From the NCBI RefSeq assembly GCF_900142175.1, contig NZ_FQZX01000004.1, positions 47,012-111,011 on the forward strand: a DNA stretch of 64,000 nucleotides. The letters run 5' to 3'. Source of the stretch: Maribacter aquivivus (GTDB lineage Bacteria; Bacteroidota; Bacteroidia; Flavobacteriales; Flavobacteriaceae). The position numbers were made by a program, and so were the translations under genes. Position 1 is the first letter of the stretch; every line of letters starts with the position of its first letter. The notes beneath the pieces were generated by a model. It was not told the origin of the DNA. It was given only the letters and a program-made list of their open reading frames with translations, and made no database searches. Positions 49,735-59,680 of the stretch are shown here, in pieces.

Positions 49735-51009
49735 TTAAAGACTAGCAAATGCCTGTTCTAAATCGGCTTTTAAATCTTCAATATCTTCTAGACCAACAGA
49801 CAAACGAATTAAATCTTGACCTACACCTGCACTTTCTTGCTGCTCTGCAGTTAATTGTTGGTGCGTTGTACTTGCTGGGTGAATGATTAATGACTTCGTA
49901 TCTCCAATATTAGCTAACAAAGAAAATATCTTCGTAGCATCGGTTACTTTTTTAGCAGCTTCAAATCCGCCATTAACGCCAAAGGTAACTAATCCGCTTT
50001 GTCCTTTTGGCAAGTATTCTTTAGCTAATGCGTTGTACTTGTTGCTCTTAAGCCCTGGATAGTTTACCCATTCCACTTCTTTTCTACCCTCTAACCAAGT
50101 TGCTAATTCTAATGCGTTTGCACTGTGTTGCTTAATACGAACTGGCAAGGTTTCTAAACCTTGTATAATTTGAAATGCGTTAAACGGACTCAATGCTCCG
50201 CCAAAATCACGTAAGCCTTCTAAAATTAATCTAAAGGTAAACGCTGCAGCTCCTAATGCTTCGCTATATACTAGACCGTGGTAACCTGCAGATGGCTCCG
50301 TAAATTCCGGGAATTTTCCGTTAGTCCAGTCAAACGTACCTGCGTCAATAATAGCACCTCCTAAAGAAGTTCCTTGTCCGCCAATGTACTTTGTCAATGA
50401 ATGAATTACCAAGTTTGCTCCGTGCTCAATTGGGTTTAACAATGACGGAGTAGCAACTGTATTATCCACTATAAATGGAACACCTGCCGCTTTAGATTCT
50501 TTTGAAATTCCTTTCAAATCCAACACATCTAATTTCGGATTCCCTAAAGACTCCACAAAGAATGCTCTTGTATTGTCTTGTACCGCTTTTCCAAAATTTT
50601 CAGGATCTGATGCATCTACGAATGTTGTTGTGATTCCGAATCTTGGTAAGGTTACGTTCAATAAGTTAAACGTACCACCATACAAACTGCTTGATGCCAC
50701 AATGTGATCACCTGCTTTTAATAATGTCAATAAACCAGTTGAGATTGCAGCTGTACCCGATGCAAATACTACCGCACCAATACCACCCTCTACAGCAGCT
50801 AATCTATCTTGTAAAATTTGATTCGTCGGATTGTTTAAACGTGTGTAAATAAAACCTAGTTCTTTTAAAGAAAATAAGTTTGCCGCATGGTCTGTATCGT
50901 TAAATACATACGATGATGTCTGATAAATAGGCACTGCCCTTGTACCACCGTTGGTAGTTGTGTCGTGACCTGCGTGTAATGCGTTTGTTGCTAATTTGTA
51001 GTTACTCAT
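49735..51009 (-). CDS. metY: O-acetylhomoserine aminocarboxypropyltransferase (sulfhydrylase)
   Basis: This 424-residue PLP enzyme makes homocysteine directly from O-acetylhomoserine and sulfide. The PLP lysine lies in VIHSLTKYIGGQGTSLGG. Other landmarks are YTRLNNPTNQILQDRLAAVEGG and VFASGTAA. The length of about 425 fits MetY rather than MetB/MetC (about 390). It is the first gene behind a SAM-I riboswitch and is followed by the metX-thrA fusion and metZ, so the whole operon should be repressed by SAM. Confidence 0.93.
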   Translation of the reverse strand: MSNYKLATNALHAGHDTTTNGGTRAVPIYQTSSYVFNDTDHAANLFSLKELGFIYTRLNNPTNQILQDRLAAVEGGIGAVVFASGTAAISTGLLTLLKAGDHIVASSSLYGGTFNLLNVTLPRFGITTTFVDASDPENFGKAVQDNTRAFFVESLGNPKLDVLDLKGISKESKAAGVPFIVDNTVATPSLLNPIEHGANLVIHSLTKYIGGQGTSLGGAIIDAGTFDWTNGKFPEFTEPSAGYHGLVYSEALGAAAFTFRLILEGLRDFGGALSPFNAFQIIQGLETLPVRIKQHSANALELATWLEGRKEVEWVNYPGLKSNKYNALAKEYLPKGQSGLVTFGVNGGFEAAKKVTDATKIFSLLANIGDTKSLIIHPASTTHQQLTAEQQESAGVGQDLIRLSVGLEDIEDLKADLEQAFASL

Positions 51010-51130
51010 GATTTTGTTGTTTTTAAAAATTGTTTAAATAATTAAAAAGCTCAACCTCGACCTGCAAAAATTGCGGGTAGGTAAAATCAAAAAGTTATAA
51101 GAAAGTAATATCGATAAAAAATCGATTACT

Positions 51131-51230
51131 GTTATCCATCCCCTAAGGGTAGAATGTAGCACCTTCTTTGTATGGAACAAAGGGTTGCTAAGGTTTCAAA
51201 GGGTCTAATCCCTCCACCTTTCTTGATAAC
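51131..51230 (-). promoter_or_regulatory. SAM-I (S-box) riboswitch upstream of metY
   Basis: On the minus strand: GTTATCAAGAAAGGTGGAGG, GATTAGACCCTTTGAAACC, TTAGCAACCC, AAGGTGCTACATTCT, closed by GATAAC (P1: 51225-51230 with 51131-51136). It is a compact version with a short P4. Downstream, ATCGATTTTTTATCGAT (about 51110-51126) could serve as the switching hairpin. The leader is 121 bases long before metY. The rest of 51010-51130 holds no gene. Confidence 0.93.
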
Positions 51231-51378
51231 TATTCAATAAGTGTGTGAACTTTGAGCTACAAATATTGGGCAGAAGATTTTAAAAACCTAGTATTTTATG
51301 AAAAATATATAATTTGAGGTTTTGTTGTTAGTTTTCTGTGGGATTTCAGGTTGATAAAAAATGTTTACCTAAAAGGTT

Positions 51379-51432
51379 CTCGATACACTCTTGACCTACG
51401 AAAAATAGGTCAAAAGCACTCGAACTAGCAAT
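51379..51432. repeat. Partial palindromic element (right half)
   Basis: It contains the inner arm GTTCTCGATACA and the outer end CACTCGAACT of the TGTCAGTTCGAGTG element family, with an 8-bp inner hairpin (TTGACCTA/TAGGTCAA). The left half is missing or too diverged to see. The surrounding 51241-51474 has no gene. Confidence 0.6.
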
Positions 51433-51474
51433 ACGTTAATATACTTTTTAATAAATTATTACTTTGATGCCCCG

Positions 51475-53418
51475 CTACTCCAACACAGAAAACTCAATAC
51501 TAGAATCTGTAAATACCGTATGGGTTTGAGTTTTAAAATCTGATTCATCTGCTTCAAAGATATTATCTACATAAGTCTGAGGATTTAAATCTATCAACGG
51601 AAACCACGTGCTCTGTAATTGCACCTGTAACTTGTGCCCTTTTTTAATAGTATGAAAAACATCTTGCAGCTTTATGTTTACTTCTGTCTTTTGATTCGCT
51701 ACAAATGGCTCTGGATTGGCAAAGCTATTTCTAAATCTACCTCTAAGCACCTCACTACGTACCATTAAATGGTAGTTGCTCATTTTTAAGTGGTCTTGCA
51801 TACCTTCATAGGCTGGTTCATCTGCCGGGTGTACGTCAATAATTTTTACAATCCAATCTGCCGCGGTACCCGTAGTGGCTACTTTTAGTTTTGCTAGAAT
51901 ATCTCCGGCTAGGGTCATATCATTTTCCATCACTTCGGTTTCAAAAACCAAAACATCACCACGGCGAGCAGCAAAACGCTGATCATCTGTCATGTATTTT
52001 CTTGGTGTAAATACCGTTTTAATATCTTCTGAATACGGGACTGGTTTTTTAATATCACTAATGAATTTTACTTCCTCTATTGCTTTTGGCTCGGTAGTCA
52101 GTTCTTGATTTGCAGATAAGTACATATCTTTTTTAACTACACCTTCTGGTGGCCAAGTATCATAGGTCTTCCAATCTTTACGACCAGTATCAAAAACATA
52201 AGCTTCCGGAAGTCCGCTATTTTTATCTCCGTTTCCTTTTAAGAAATGATCAAAGAATTTAGTTTCTATATTCTCTTGAAAAAACTCAGAAATTCCATCC
52301 CCAAAGTAATAGTTACCAACAATGTTCTGCCCCTTTCTTCTTGCCCATCCGCCGTGATCCCACGGTCCAAAAACCAAAGTGTTGTAATTATCGGCATTGT
52401 ACTTTTCAATATTCTTGTAGGTTTCTAAGGGTCCGTATAAATCTTCGGCATCGAACTCTCCAGCAACAACCATTGTTGCCACGCTAGACTTTACATTTTT
52501 TAAATGCTGAATTAATCCCTTACTCTGCCACATTTCATCATAATTAGGATGCTCTTTTAGCTCGTTCCAGAAATAATCATCGGTTACACCTTCTTTTGCC
52601 ATACGTGGCGTATCTGTAGTTTCATATTCAAAGAAGCGATCTAAATTTTTCAACGGACCTTCATCTAAAAAGAATTGGTATTGATCTTCTGTAGGTAAAT
52701 CTGGTAGTGTATACCATGCCGTATCTATAGGTTTATCACCATCGGGTCTAGGAGTACCAAATAATGACGTTGCTCTAAAATAGCTTAACAAATACGCTCC
52801 GTTATGGTGAAAATCATCAAAAAAGAAATCGGCTATACTCGCCTGTGGCGATGCTGCCTTTAATGCTGGGTGTGCATCTACAACGGCATAGGTTGAATAG
52901 TACCCAGGATACGAAATTCCCCAAATACCTACATTACCGTTATTGTTTTCTACATTGTTTACCAGCCAGTCTATCGTATCATACGTATCTGAACTTTCGT
53001 CGATATCTTGATCTGTTTTTTTATTGGGCTTGTAAGCACGCATATTTTCATAATGCCCTTCGCTTAACCAACGACCACGAACATCTTGGTATACCACAAT
53101 GTAGCCATCTTGCATCATGTGAATATTGGGTGCTATTTTAGTTTTGAAATTACCTTCTCCGTAGGGCTGCGAACTATAGGGAGTTCGTTGCATGATGATC
53201 GGGTATTCTGTTGAAGTATCTTTTGGCGAATACACCGTAGTGTGCAATTTGATGCCGTCTCGCATGGTGATATCGACTTCTTTCTTCGTGTAGTTATCCG
53301 CTACATAAGTTTCGGAGACTTCGGCATCTGCCACTTTAGGTGCTGTTTTTCTACAGGAAATAATTAGTGTAGAAAGAAAAATTAGGGTAAAAAGGTGTTT
53401 GATGGTAAACTTTGGCAT
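51475..53418 (-). CDS. CocE/NonD-family (X-Pro dipeptidyl-peptidase-like) hydrolase, lipoprotein
   Basis: This 647-residue protein has a lipobox signal (LIFLSTLIISC). The alpha/beta-hydrolase part (about 45-380) has the nucleophile GISYPGYY in VGIWGISYPGYYSTY and the His in FGPWDHGGWARR. A C-terminal beta-sandwich (about 400-640) matches the X-Pro dipeptidyl-peptidase C-terminal domain. Family members cleave acyl or peptide bonds, such as glutaryl-7-ACA or cocaine esters, and the natural substrate here is unknown. It is probably periplasmic or surface exposed. It stands alone. Confidence 0.88.
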   Translation of the reverse strand: MPKFTIKHLFTLIFLSTLIISCRKTAPKVADAEVSETYVADNYTKKEVDITMRDGIKLHTTVYSPKDTSTEYPIIMQRTPYSSQPYGEGNFKTKIAPNIHMMQDGYIVVYQDVRGRWLSEGHYENMRAYKPNKKTDQDIDESSDTYDTIDWLVNNVENNNGNVGIWGISYPGYYSTYAVVDAHPALKAASPQASIADFFFDDFHHNGAYLLSYFRATSLFGTPRPDGDKPIDTAWYTLPDLPTEDQYQFFLDEGPLKNLDRFFEYETTDTPRMAKEGVTDDYFWNELKEHPNYDEMWQSKGLIQHLKNVKSSVATMVVAGEFDAEDLYGPLETYKNIEKYNADNYNTLVFGPWDHGGWARRKGQNIVGNYYFGDGISEFFQENIETKFFDHFLKGNGDKNSGLPEAYVFDTGRKDWKTYDTWPPEGVVKKDMYLSANQELTTEPKAIEEVKFISDIKKPVPYSEDIKTVFTPRKYMTDDQRFAARRGDVLVFETEVMENDMTLAGDILAKLKVATTGTAADWIVKIIDVHPADEPAYEGMQDHLKMSNYHLMVRSEVLRGRFRNSFANPEPFVANQKTEVNIKLQDVFHTIKKGHKLQVQLQSTWFPLIDLNPQTYVDNIFEADESDFKTQTHTVFTDSSIEFSVLE

Positions 53419-53628
53419 GTCTTAAGAGTTTGAAGTCTTAAATCTAAGAAAGTTTACTCGATTTTTGAAGGTTTATAGATAGGTAGACACAGGAAAATGT
53501 TGTCTTATTTGAATACCTGTGTAGAAGTGTGCCAAATTGCGTTATAGCACAGTAACTTTGCATTACCAATTAATAGGCAGGCTCAATAGAATTTAAAAAT
53601 AAATGGTGTAGTGTAGAAAGGAAAAATA
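53419..53628. other. Intergenic DNA without a gene
   Basis: It holds one inverted pair (CACAGG at 53488-53493 with CCTGTG at 53516-53521) and a TAACTTTG box on the plus strand (53553-53560) with no gene behind it. Nothing else was recognised. Confidence 0.45.
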
Positions 53629-53664
53629 CTTCATAAATGCTATCAGAAGCAAGCATTTATGAAG
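53629..53664 (-). terminator. 12-bp inverted repeat, probable terminator of small genes
   Basis: CTTCATAAATGC (53629-53640) and GCATTTATGAAG (53653-53664) are exact complements with a 12-base loop. On the minus strand ATTTTT follows shortly. It closes the region with the 32-codon ORF and the small lipoprotein gene. Confidence 0.6.
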
Positions 53665-53679
53665 CAATTGCGAACAAGA

Positions 53680-53778
53680 TTATATCATGAACAACTTTCT
53701 TACAAGCATAAGTATGCCCGTAAAAAAATCACCTTTATATTCTTGAACAGTAGTTTCTTGGAGTAGTTGTTTTTTCAT
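53680..53778 (-). CDS. Possible 32-residue small protein
   Basis: An ATG-TAA frame starts MKKQLLQETTVQEY and ends LMLVRKLFMI. The N-terminal half is polar and the C-terminal half hydrophobic/basic, so it could be a short membrane-active or membrane-associated peptide. It lies 26 bases behind the small lipoprotein gene and ahead of a good hairpin. No homologue is known to me, and it may not be translated. Confidence 0.3.
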   Translation of the reverse strand: MKKQLLQETTVQEYKGDFFTGILMLVRKLFMI

Positions 53779-53804
53779 ATGGTTAGTGTTTAGCGGGATG
53801 GAAT

Positions 53805-54002
53805 TTAATCAGAAAAAGGAATTAATGCAACTGTTTTTTCAGATTTTTCCAAATCTAAGTCCGCGCTGATTTCTACGGCACGGCACTCTTTTTTAGATGC
53901 ATCAAGAACAACAAATTCAGAGATAAGATCTGTATCTTTTGAGCAAGATTGTAATACTATGCAAGCTAAAATGACTAGCACAATTCTGTGGGGTAATGAC
54001 AT
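53805..54002 (-). CDS. Small lipoprotein, function unknown
   Basis: This 65-residue protein has a convincing lipoprotein signal peptide (MSLPHRIVLVILACIVLQSC, lipobox LQSC) and a mature part of only 46 residues, acidic, with one further Cys. Such short lipoproteins are easy to miss. It may form a small transcript with the 32-codon ORF behind it and the inverted repeat at 53629-53664. There is no recognised family. Confidence 0.55.
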   Translation of the reverse strand: MSLPHRIVLVILACIVLQSCSKDTDLISEFVVLDASKKECRAVEISADLDLEKSEKTVALIPFSD

Positions 54003-54460
54003 GGCATTCGTAGGTTAAGTTATTACTTTAATAGGTTTTTTATAGATGTTATACCTTTAAACAGTGTTGATAACAAGCTGACATTTGGGACTTCAACCTG
54101 TACTTGACGATGTGCGTATTTCGTTTGCACTACAACTATGTATTTCATCTTTTGTAGGTGGCGAGATTTGGGATTCTCTAATTATTACATTATAAATATA
54201 TGTAATCTTTTTCCTACAAAATAGATTTTGTGGTCAAAACAGACTTTCTTGTTGTGAAGAGGTGTTAATTGGCTTGTGAGGTAATTATAAGGCAAAAAAA
54301 ATGCCCCGTGAAACACGAAGCATTTTATATACTTAATTCTATTTGAGAAAACATATTAATTTGATTTCACCCTTTAAGTAGTTGATAATCAAAATGTAAA
54401 CAATAACAAAGTATTCATCTCCATTATAAATACATAGCTTCGTTGCAGTAGCAGTAACGT
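54003..54460. other. Gene-free region between metK and the small lipoprotein gene
   Basis: It contains the metK terminator (54294-54328) and, at 54003-54240, AT-rich DNA that probably includes the promoter of the small lipoprotein gene. No RNA gene, repeat or heptad array was found. Confidence 0.5.
54294..54328 (-). terminator. Terminator downstream of metK
   Basis: AAAATGC (54298-54304) pairs with GCATTTT (54320-54326), with an inner CGTG/CACG helix. On the minus strand a run of Ts (54294-54300) follows. It lies about 130 bases after the metK stop. Confidence 0.75.
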
Positions 54461-55717
54461 CTATAAATTAAATGCTGTCTTTATCTCTGCTACTTTATCT
54501 AACTTCTCCCAAGTAAATAATTCCACTTCTTTTTCAATACGACCGTTATATGGTGATTCAAAAACTTTAGTAACAGTTATTGGCTGCTTACCCATGTGTC
54601 CGTATGCAGCGGTTTCTAAGTAAATTGGGTTTCTTAATTTTAAGCGATCTTCAATAGCAAAAGGTCTCATATCAAATAACTGCGCTACTTTCTTTGCAAT
54701 GTCACCATCGCTCAATCCTACTTTTGATGTACCGTAGGTATCTACATAAATAGATGTAGGTTCTACAACACCAATAGCATAACTAACTTGTACCAAAATT
54801 TCAGTTGCCACACCTGCAGCTACCAAATTCTTTGCTGCATGACGCGCTGCATAAGCTGCACTACGGTCTACTTTACTTGGATCTTTACCACTAAAAGCAC
54901 CACCACCGTGAGCTCCTTTACCACCGTAAGTATCAACAATAATCTTTCTACCTGTTAAACCGGTATCGCCATGCGGACCACCTATTACAAACTTACCTGT
55001 TGGGTTAATATGATACTTGATCTGATCATCAAACAATTTCTGAGTATCTGCTGGTAATTGTGCCTTTACTCTAGGAATTAAAATGGAAATAATATCAGAC
55101 TTAATCTTCGCCAACATCTTTTCATCATCTGCATCAAAAGCATCGTGCTGTGTAGAAACTACAATAGTATCTATACGTATTGGCTCATTGGCATCTGAAT
55201 ATTCTATAGTAACCTGTGCTTTAGCATCTGGTCTTAGATAATCAATCTCTTTATTTTCTCGACGCATTTCTGCTAATGTATGCAGAATTTTGTGCGAGAT
55301 ATCTAAAGCTAAAGGCATGTAGTTTTCTGTCTCACTAGTTGCGTAACCAAACATCATACCTTGATCACCGGCACCCTGCTCTTCTTTTGAACCACGGTCT
55401 ACACCTTGGCTAATATCTTGAGACTGCTCATGTATCAAAGAAATAACACCGCAAGAATCTCCGCTGAACTGGTATTCTCCTTTTGTATATCCTATTTTAT
55501 TAATGACTTCACGGGCAATGTTCTGAACATCTAAATAGGTATCACTTTTAACTTCTCCTGCTAATACTACTTGACCAGTAGTTACTAATGTCTCACAAGC
55601 AACTTTACTTTCTGGATCAAAGGCAAGAAAATTATCTAATAACGCGTCACTGATTTGATCCGCAACTTTGTCCGGATGTCCTTCACTAACAGATTCTGAT
55701 GTAAATAAATATGGCAT
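54461..55717 (-). CDS. metK: S-adenosylmethionine synthetase
   Basis: This 418-residue enzyme makes SAM from methionine and ATP. Motifs are [22 protein letters not shown] at the N-terminus, [31 protein letters not shown], and [22 protein letters not shown]. The length is somewhat longer than the E. coli enzyme, as usual in Bacteroidetes. It is monocistronic, with its own promoter, a SAM-II-type riboswitch in the leader and a terminator, so its product should repress it. Confidence 0.96.
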   Translation of the reverse strand: MPYLFTSESVSEGHPDKVADQISDALLDNFLAFDPESKVACETLVTTGQVVLAGEVKSDTYLDVQNIAREVINKIGYTKGEYQFSGDSCGVISLIHEQSQDISQGVDRGSKEEQGAGDQGMMFGYATSETENYMPLALDISHKILHTLAEMRRENKEIDYLRPDAKAQVTIEYSDANEPIRIDTIVVSTQHDAFDADDEKMLAKIKSDIISILIPRVKAQLPADTQKLFDDQIKYHINPTGKFVIGGPHGDTGLTGRKIIVDTYGGKGAHGGGAFSGKDPSKVDRSAAYAARHAAKNLVAAGVATEILVQVSYAIGVVEPTSIYVDTYGTSKVGLSDGDIAKKVAQLFDMRPFAIEDRLKLRNPIYLETAAYGHMGKQPITVTKVFESPYNGRIEKEVELFTWEKLDKVAEIKTAFNL

Positions 55718-55788
55718 AACAATCTTTTTTTTTCAAAGGATTTGAAGGAATGCCGAAAAGAAGTGTGATGCGAAGCGATATCAACATC

Positions 55789-55863
55789 AACTGCTTTAGC
55801 ATTTTTTTCGCTTTATACCCTAAGGCTAAAACAGAGGTTGCAATCAGTCAAATCCCTCCTCAC
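55789..55863 (-). promoter_or_regulatory. SAM-II-type riboswitch upstream of metK
   Basis: On the minus strand: GAGG stem, then GATTTGACTGATTGCAA, CCTC closing P1, an AT-rich middle, and ATGCTAAAGCAG. This is the H-type pseudoknot pattern of SAM-II (classical core GATTTAACCGTATTGCA ... GCTAAA). It starts about 15 bases after a TATTTTTG promoter box. It is a different class from the two SAM-I elements in the same window. Confidence 0.78.
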
Positions 55864-55879
55864 TTTTTTAATTCAGATG

Positions 55880-55906
55880 CAAAAATAGAAAAAATGTTCT
55901 GTTCAA
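55880..55906 (-). promoter_or_regulatory. metK promoter (TTG-N16-TATTTTTG)
   Basis: It has an exact TAnnTTTG -7 box (55880-55887) and a -33-like TTG (55904-55906). Spacing is slightly short, but the box sits directly ahead of the riboswitch, which supports it. Confidence 0.55.
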
Positions 55907-55975
55907 TTCTTAATATGATGTTATTTATTGACTCAATTAAAAGATTTGATAATTCTAACCCTTAATTTTCAATTT

Positions 55976-58654
55976 TTAAAGATCATATTTTACAGATAAC
56001 AACACATAGCGCGGCTGCACAAAATAGGCTTGTGTGCTAAAAAATAGTTCATTTGTACTGTCTCTATTTAATGTTGTGGTGTTCAGTAAATTGGTTCCTT
56101 TTATACCATATTCCCAACGACTATCTTTTTGCTGATACGTGAGGGTAGCTTCTAGAAAACTATAGCTATTTGATATGGTATCTTCCTCATCCGAATAATT
56201 ATAATAATCATATTCTACGTTGAAAATAAAGCTCTTTAAAAAACTGGTATCAAAACGAGCGTATGGCCTACTCGTGAAAAATGTTGTTTCTAAATCGCCA
56301 TTTTCATAATTATTTACGGTGTACCTATACCCTAATTCTAAATTTGGTGCATCTTTAAAATTGGTAGATAAAGCAGTTGTATAATTCTGTGTCAATGAAT
56401 TTGAGGTTCGCTGCACATTATCTACAAGGTTGTTGGTAGTAGACCAACCTAAATTACCTTGTACAGATGCTTTTATCTTACCAAATGTACGTTCGTATTT
56501 TCCGCTTGCCGTTAACGACTCATCTTCAAAATTAGAATTGATGGTACTACTTACTCTATTAATACCAATGATATCAACGCCACTTTTTAAAGCATCTATT
56601 CTTTTGGTGTACGCTATGTTAGCAAAAATGTTAGTGAAATTGAACATATTAAAGCTGAAGAAATTTAGCGAAACATTATGGTTGAGCGCACTCTCTAAAT
56701 CGCGATTTCCACTATACAGCGAATTGTAATTGTTTAACACATAACCTTGCGCAAAATTACTTACATCTGTAAACGAACGTGTTACACGATAATTAAAACG
56801 AAGGTTCTCTGATTTCTTTAGTTGTGCGTTTATATATAGGTCAGGCAACAACGAAGTCAAATTATCTTCTACTACAGTACCTAACTGCTCATTCTTTACA
56901 TTAAACTGATGCAAGGTAACTCCCGGATTGAAAGTAAAAATCCCTGAAATAACTTTATAATGTAAGCCCGCATAAACATCAGACACATGAAAGCCAACTT
57001 CATTATCAAACTCATCGCCGTTCATATTTAAAACATCATCATTATCTAATATCTGAAAAATGTTAGAATTGAAATTTTGATTGCTTTGTGTAGTACCTAA
57101 GGTTAGATTAAGGTTACTCTTTGTGCCAAGAACTCTGTAATAATCTACTTTGGCATCGACCTTATTGGTTACCACATTTTTAGCCTGATTGATATTATAT
57201 AAATTCTGATTTTCATCTACTGGAAAAATATCTACAAAGGCAAACTCGTTACGGATCGCTTCATAGAAAGGATCCTCATCTTGATATAAATATTGCGCTT
57301 CTACCGCAAAAATGTTCTTCTCATTTAAGGTGTAATAGATATTTAAATTCTGATTTATAGATAACGGCTTCTGCTTTTTTACCTCTGCAATTTGATCGGT
57401 AATAGAAGATATAGAAAGTACATCTACCTCTTCATTATCATCTGACTGTTTTAGTAGTGCATCAAAATCTAATTGAAAATCTTCATTAGGCTTATACTTG
57501 GCACTCAATTTTGCCAAACCTAAATGTATTGTCTGATCTGTATTCGTGGTAGTACTTTCCACATCATTACTGGCAATATATGATGTGGTTCCTTCAGATT
57601 TCATGAGCGTACCGGTGTATGAGTAAATTCCGAATCCGCTTAGATCCAAACCATCCATAGGGGCATAACTAAAATTAGCTGCTGCGAATTTGGTATCAAT
57701 ATCATTTGCCCTATTATTCTGTGCCGAAGAAAGTCCCAACGCATCTGCACCTGTAGAAATGGAGCTTCCTCCTCTAGAATTCAAATTTCGGAACCCGCCT
57801 GTAAAATTTCTATAATCGTTACGTGTAAAAGGAACTTCACCTATATTATTTAGATCGGTGATAATATTTATGCTGTATTTAGGACTGTAGTAAAATAACT
57901 TCGGGTGCGCTAAATACCTATCTTCAGGACCATAACCTGCTGTTAACTCTCCGAACCAAAAATTCTTTTTACCTTCTTTCAGCTTTATATTCAAAGCCAC
58001 ATTGTCATCGTCATTAGTAAGTCCTTTCATTTGCGACACCTCATTGAAATTACGCAATACCTCTACTTTACTTAAGGCATTTGCTGGAATATTCTCTACC
58101 GCCAACTTCGTATCACCATCGAAAAAATCTTTACCTTCTACCATAATCTTACTTACGGTCTTACCCTCTACCTCTATTTGGCCATCATCGTTTATTTCAA
58201 TTCCCGGTAGGTTTTCTAACACATCTTTTAGTTTCTTTTCAGTACCCGATACAAACGAATCGGTATCGTAAACTATAGTATCTCCTTTTACAGAAACGGG
58301 CATTTCATAAGTAACATCTACTTCATCTAATTGCGCCGCTTGCTCTTGCATTACAATATCTTTGACAGCATCATTTTCACCAGCTGTAAATGTGAACGAT
58401 TCTGGTTTAAAACCGAGATAACTTATTTTAACCGTGTATTGCTGACCAGATTTTAGCTTCAGCTTAAATAGCCCCGCATGATTGGTTATTCCATAAGATT
58501 CTAACCCTTGCGTAGCAGTATTTATAGCAATTACATTAGCCATATCAACACCAATACCTAGGCTGTCTTTGACAGTACCTGATAATGATATTTCTTGAGC
58601 TGAGCTGATGGCAACCACCAATAATAGCAGGGTTATAAGTACTTTATTTTTCAT
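55976..58654 (-). CDS. TonB-dependent outer-membrane receptor-like protein with carboxypeptidase-regulatory-like domain
   Basis: This 892-residue protein has a signal peptide (to ISSAQ), an N-terminal carboxypeptidase-D regulatory-like beta-sandwich (about 20-110, LSGTVKDSLGIGVDMANVIAI), a plug domain (about 125-230, LPGIEINDDGQIEVEGKTVSKIMVEGKDFF), and a long barrel ending in FVQPRYVLLSVKYDL. It is of the OMP_b-brl_3 type. Such proteins import substrates or interact with surface structures. The GLPGLI gene just upstream on the same strand is its usual companion. No SusD partner is present, and the substrate is unknown. Confidence 0.87.
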   Translation of the reverse strand: MKNKVLITLLLLVVAISSAQEISLSGTVKDSLGIGVDMANVIAINTATQGLESYGITNHAGLFKLKLKSGQQYTVKISYLGFKPESFTFTAGENDAVKDIVMQEQAAQLDEVDVTYEMPVSVKGDTIVYDTDSFVSGTEKKLKDVLENLPGIEINDDGQIEVEGKTVSKIMVEGKDFFDGDTKLAVENIPANALSKVEVLRNFNEVSQMKGLTNDDDNVALNIKLKEGKKNFWFGELTAGYGPEDRYLAHPKLFYYSPKYSINIITDLNNIGEVPFTRNDYRNFTGGFRNLNSRGGSSISTGADALGLSSAQNNRANDIDTKFAAANFSYAPMDGLDLSGFGIYSYTGTLMKSEGTTSYIASNDVESTTTNTDQTIHLGLAKLSAKYKPNEDFQLDFDALLKQSDDNEEVDVLSISSITDQIAEVKKQKPLSINQNLNIYYTLNEKNIFAVEAQYLYQDEDPFYEAIRNEFAFVDIFPVDENQNLYNINQAKNVVTNKVDAKVDYYRVLGTKSNLNLTLGTTQSNQNFNSNIFQILDNDDVLNMNGDEFDNEVGFHVSDVYAGLHYKVISGIFTFNPGVTLHQFNVKNEQLGTVVEDNLTSLLPDLYINAQLKKSENLRFNYRVTRSFTDVSNFAQGYVLNNYNSLYSGNRDLESALNHNVSLNFFSFNMFNFTNIFANIAYTKRIDALKSGVDIIGINRVSSTINSNFEDESLTASGKYERTFGKIKASVQGNLGWSTTNNLVDNVQRTSNSLTQNYTTALSTNFKDAPNLELGYRYTVNNYENGDLETTFFTSRPYARFDTSFLKSFIFNVEYDYYNYSDEEDTISNSYSFLEATLTYQQKDSRWEYGIKGTNLLNTTTLNRDSTNELFFSTQAYFVQPRYVLLSVKYDL

Positions 58655-58693
58655 GTGATAACTATAAAAAAGAATGAATTATGAAGTACTATT

Positions 58694-59554
58694 TTAGTTT
58701 GGTCTACCGCCACCACGACCACCTCTGTTTCTGAAATTCTCTCGCATTTCTTTCATCTTCTCTTGAGAGATTTCATCATACTCAGCTTGCGTTACCTTTT
58801 TACCTTTGCTGGGTGCTTTTATTTCTATTTTCTCTGACGGATTCATGGTAATTTCAGAGCAAACAATAGTCGTTATATCATCGTTCACAGCTAATATTAA
58901 TCCTGGAAGCCCCCAGTATAATCCCGGACCTTGATTTATTGGAATTTCAGGTGTATACCATGCTACAATTTCAACTTCTTTTATAACAAACTCTTCTCCT
59001 TTTTTCTCGTCATCATTATTGTCTTCTCCCCTGCCCGGTCTTCTGAAAATCGCACTCATATTAGGGCGCTTTATCGTTTTTGTAGCAGTTGCTTTGAATG
59101 CGGTATAATTACCAATTTTCTTAGATTCGCTACCCATTTTCCACTCTAATGACTCTAATTCATCATCTATCAAGAAAATTTTACCTAACAGCTCATTCTT
59201 GACCAAATACCGCTGATCTTTTATATTTTTATATAAATCGCCATCTGTACCCGTCATTGCACCAAATCTAGGACCACGACCTCCACCACCTCTTTCACCT
59301 GGCTGCTCCAGTTTTTCTTCTTCCTCATAAATAGATGCTGTTTGATTGAAGTTGAGAACAAAGGTCTTCTCATTTGCCCTTTTTATTCGCTCCATCATTT
59401 CTTTTTTTCTATCCTCAGGAATGTTTCTGTTCCCAAAATCGAAATTCACCTGTGTTTTACTCTGGTATACTGCTTTACCTTGAAAATCTTGCGCTTGCAT
59501 GGTAACGCCCATAAAAACCATTATAAAACCTATAAACCAATAATATTTTCCCAT
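58694..59554 (-). CDS. GLPGLI family protein
   Basis: This 286-residue secreted protein has a signal peptide (to MQAQ). The family-defining motif is present as GLYWGLPGLILAVNDD. The C-terminal tail is rich in Arg/Gly (RNRGGRGGGRPN). GLPGLI proteins are Bacteroidetes-specific, periplasmic, of unknown function, and usually sit next to a TonB-receptor-like gene, as here (40 bases apart). They may act together in surface assembly or uptake. Confidence 0.85.
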   Translation of the reverse strand: MGKYYWFIGFIMVFMGVTMQAQDFQGKAVYQSKTQVNFDFGNRNIPEDRKKEMMERIKRANEKTFVLNFNQTASIYEEEEKLEQPGERGGGGRGPRFGAMTGTDGDLYKNIKDQRYLVKNELLGKIFLIDDELESLEWKMGSESKKIGNYTAFKATATKTIKRPNMSAIFRRPGRGEDNNDDEKKGEEFVIKEVEIVAWYTPEIPINQGPGLYWGLPGLILAVNDDITTIVCSEITMNPSEKIEIKAPSKGKKVTQAEYDEISQEKMKEMRENFRNRGGRGGGRPN

Positions 59555-59680
59555 GTCCCAAAATTAAATTCCGTAGTATGACACCTTTTTTTGCTTTTGG
59601 TTTAATCAATTTCTGTTAATAAATGAATTGAGGCAATTATTTTTATACCATACAACAAATATGTTTTTACTTCCTATAGT

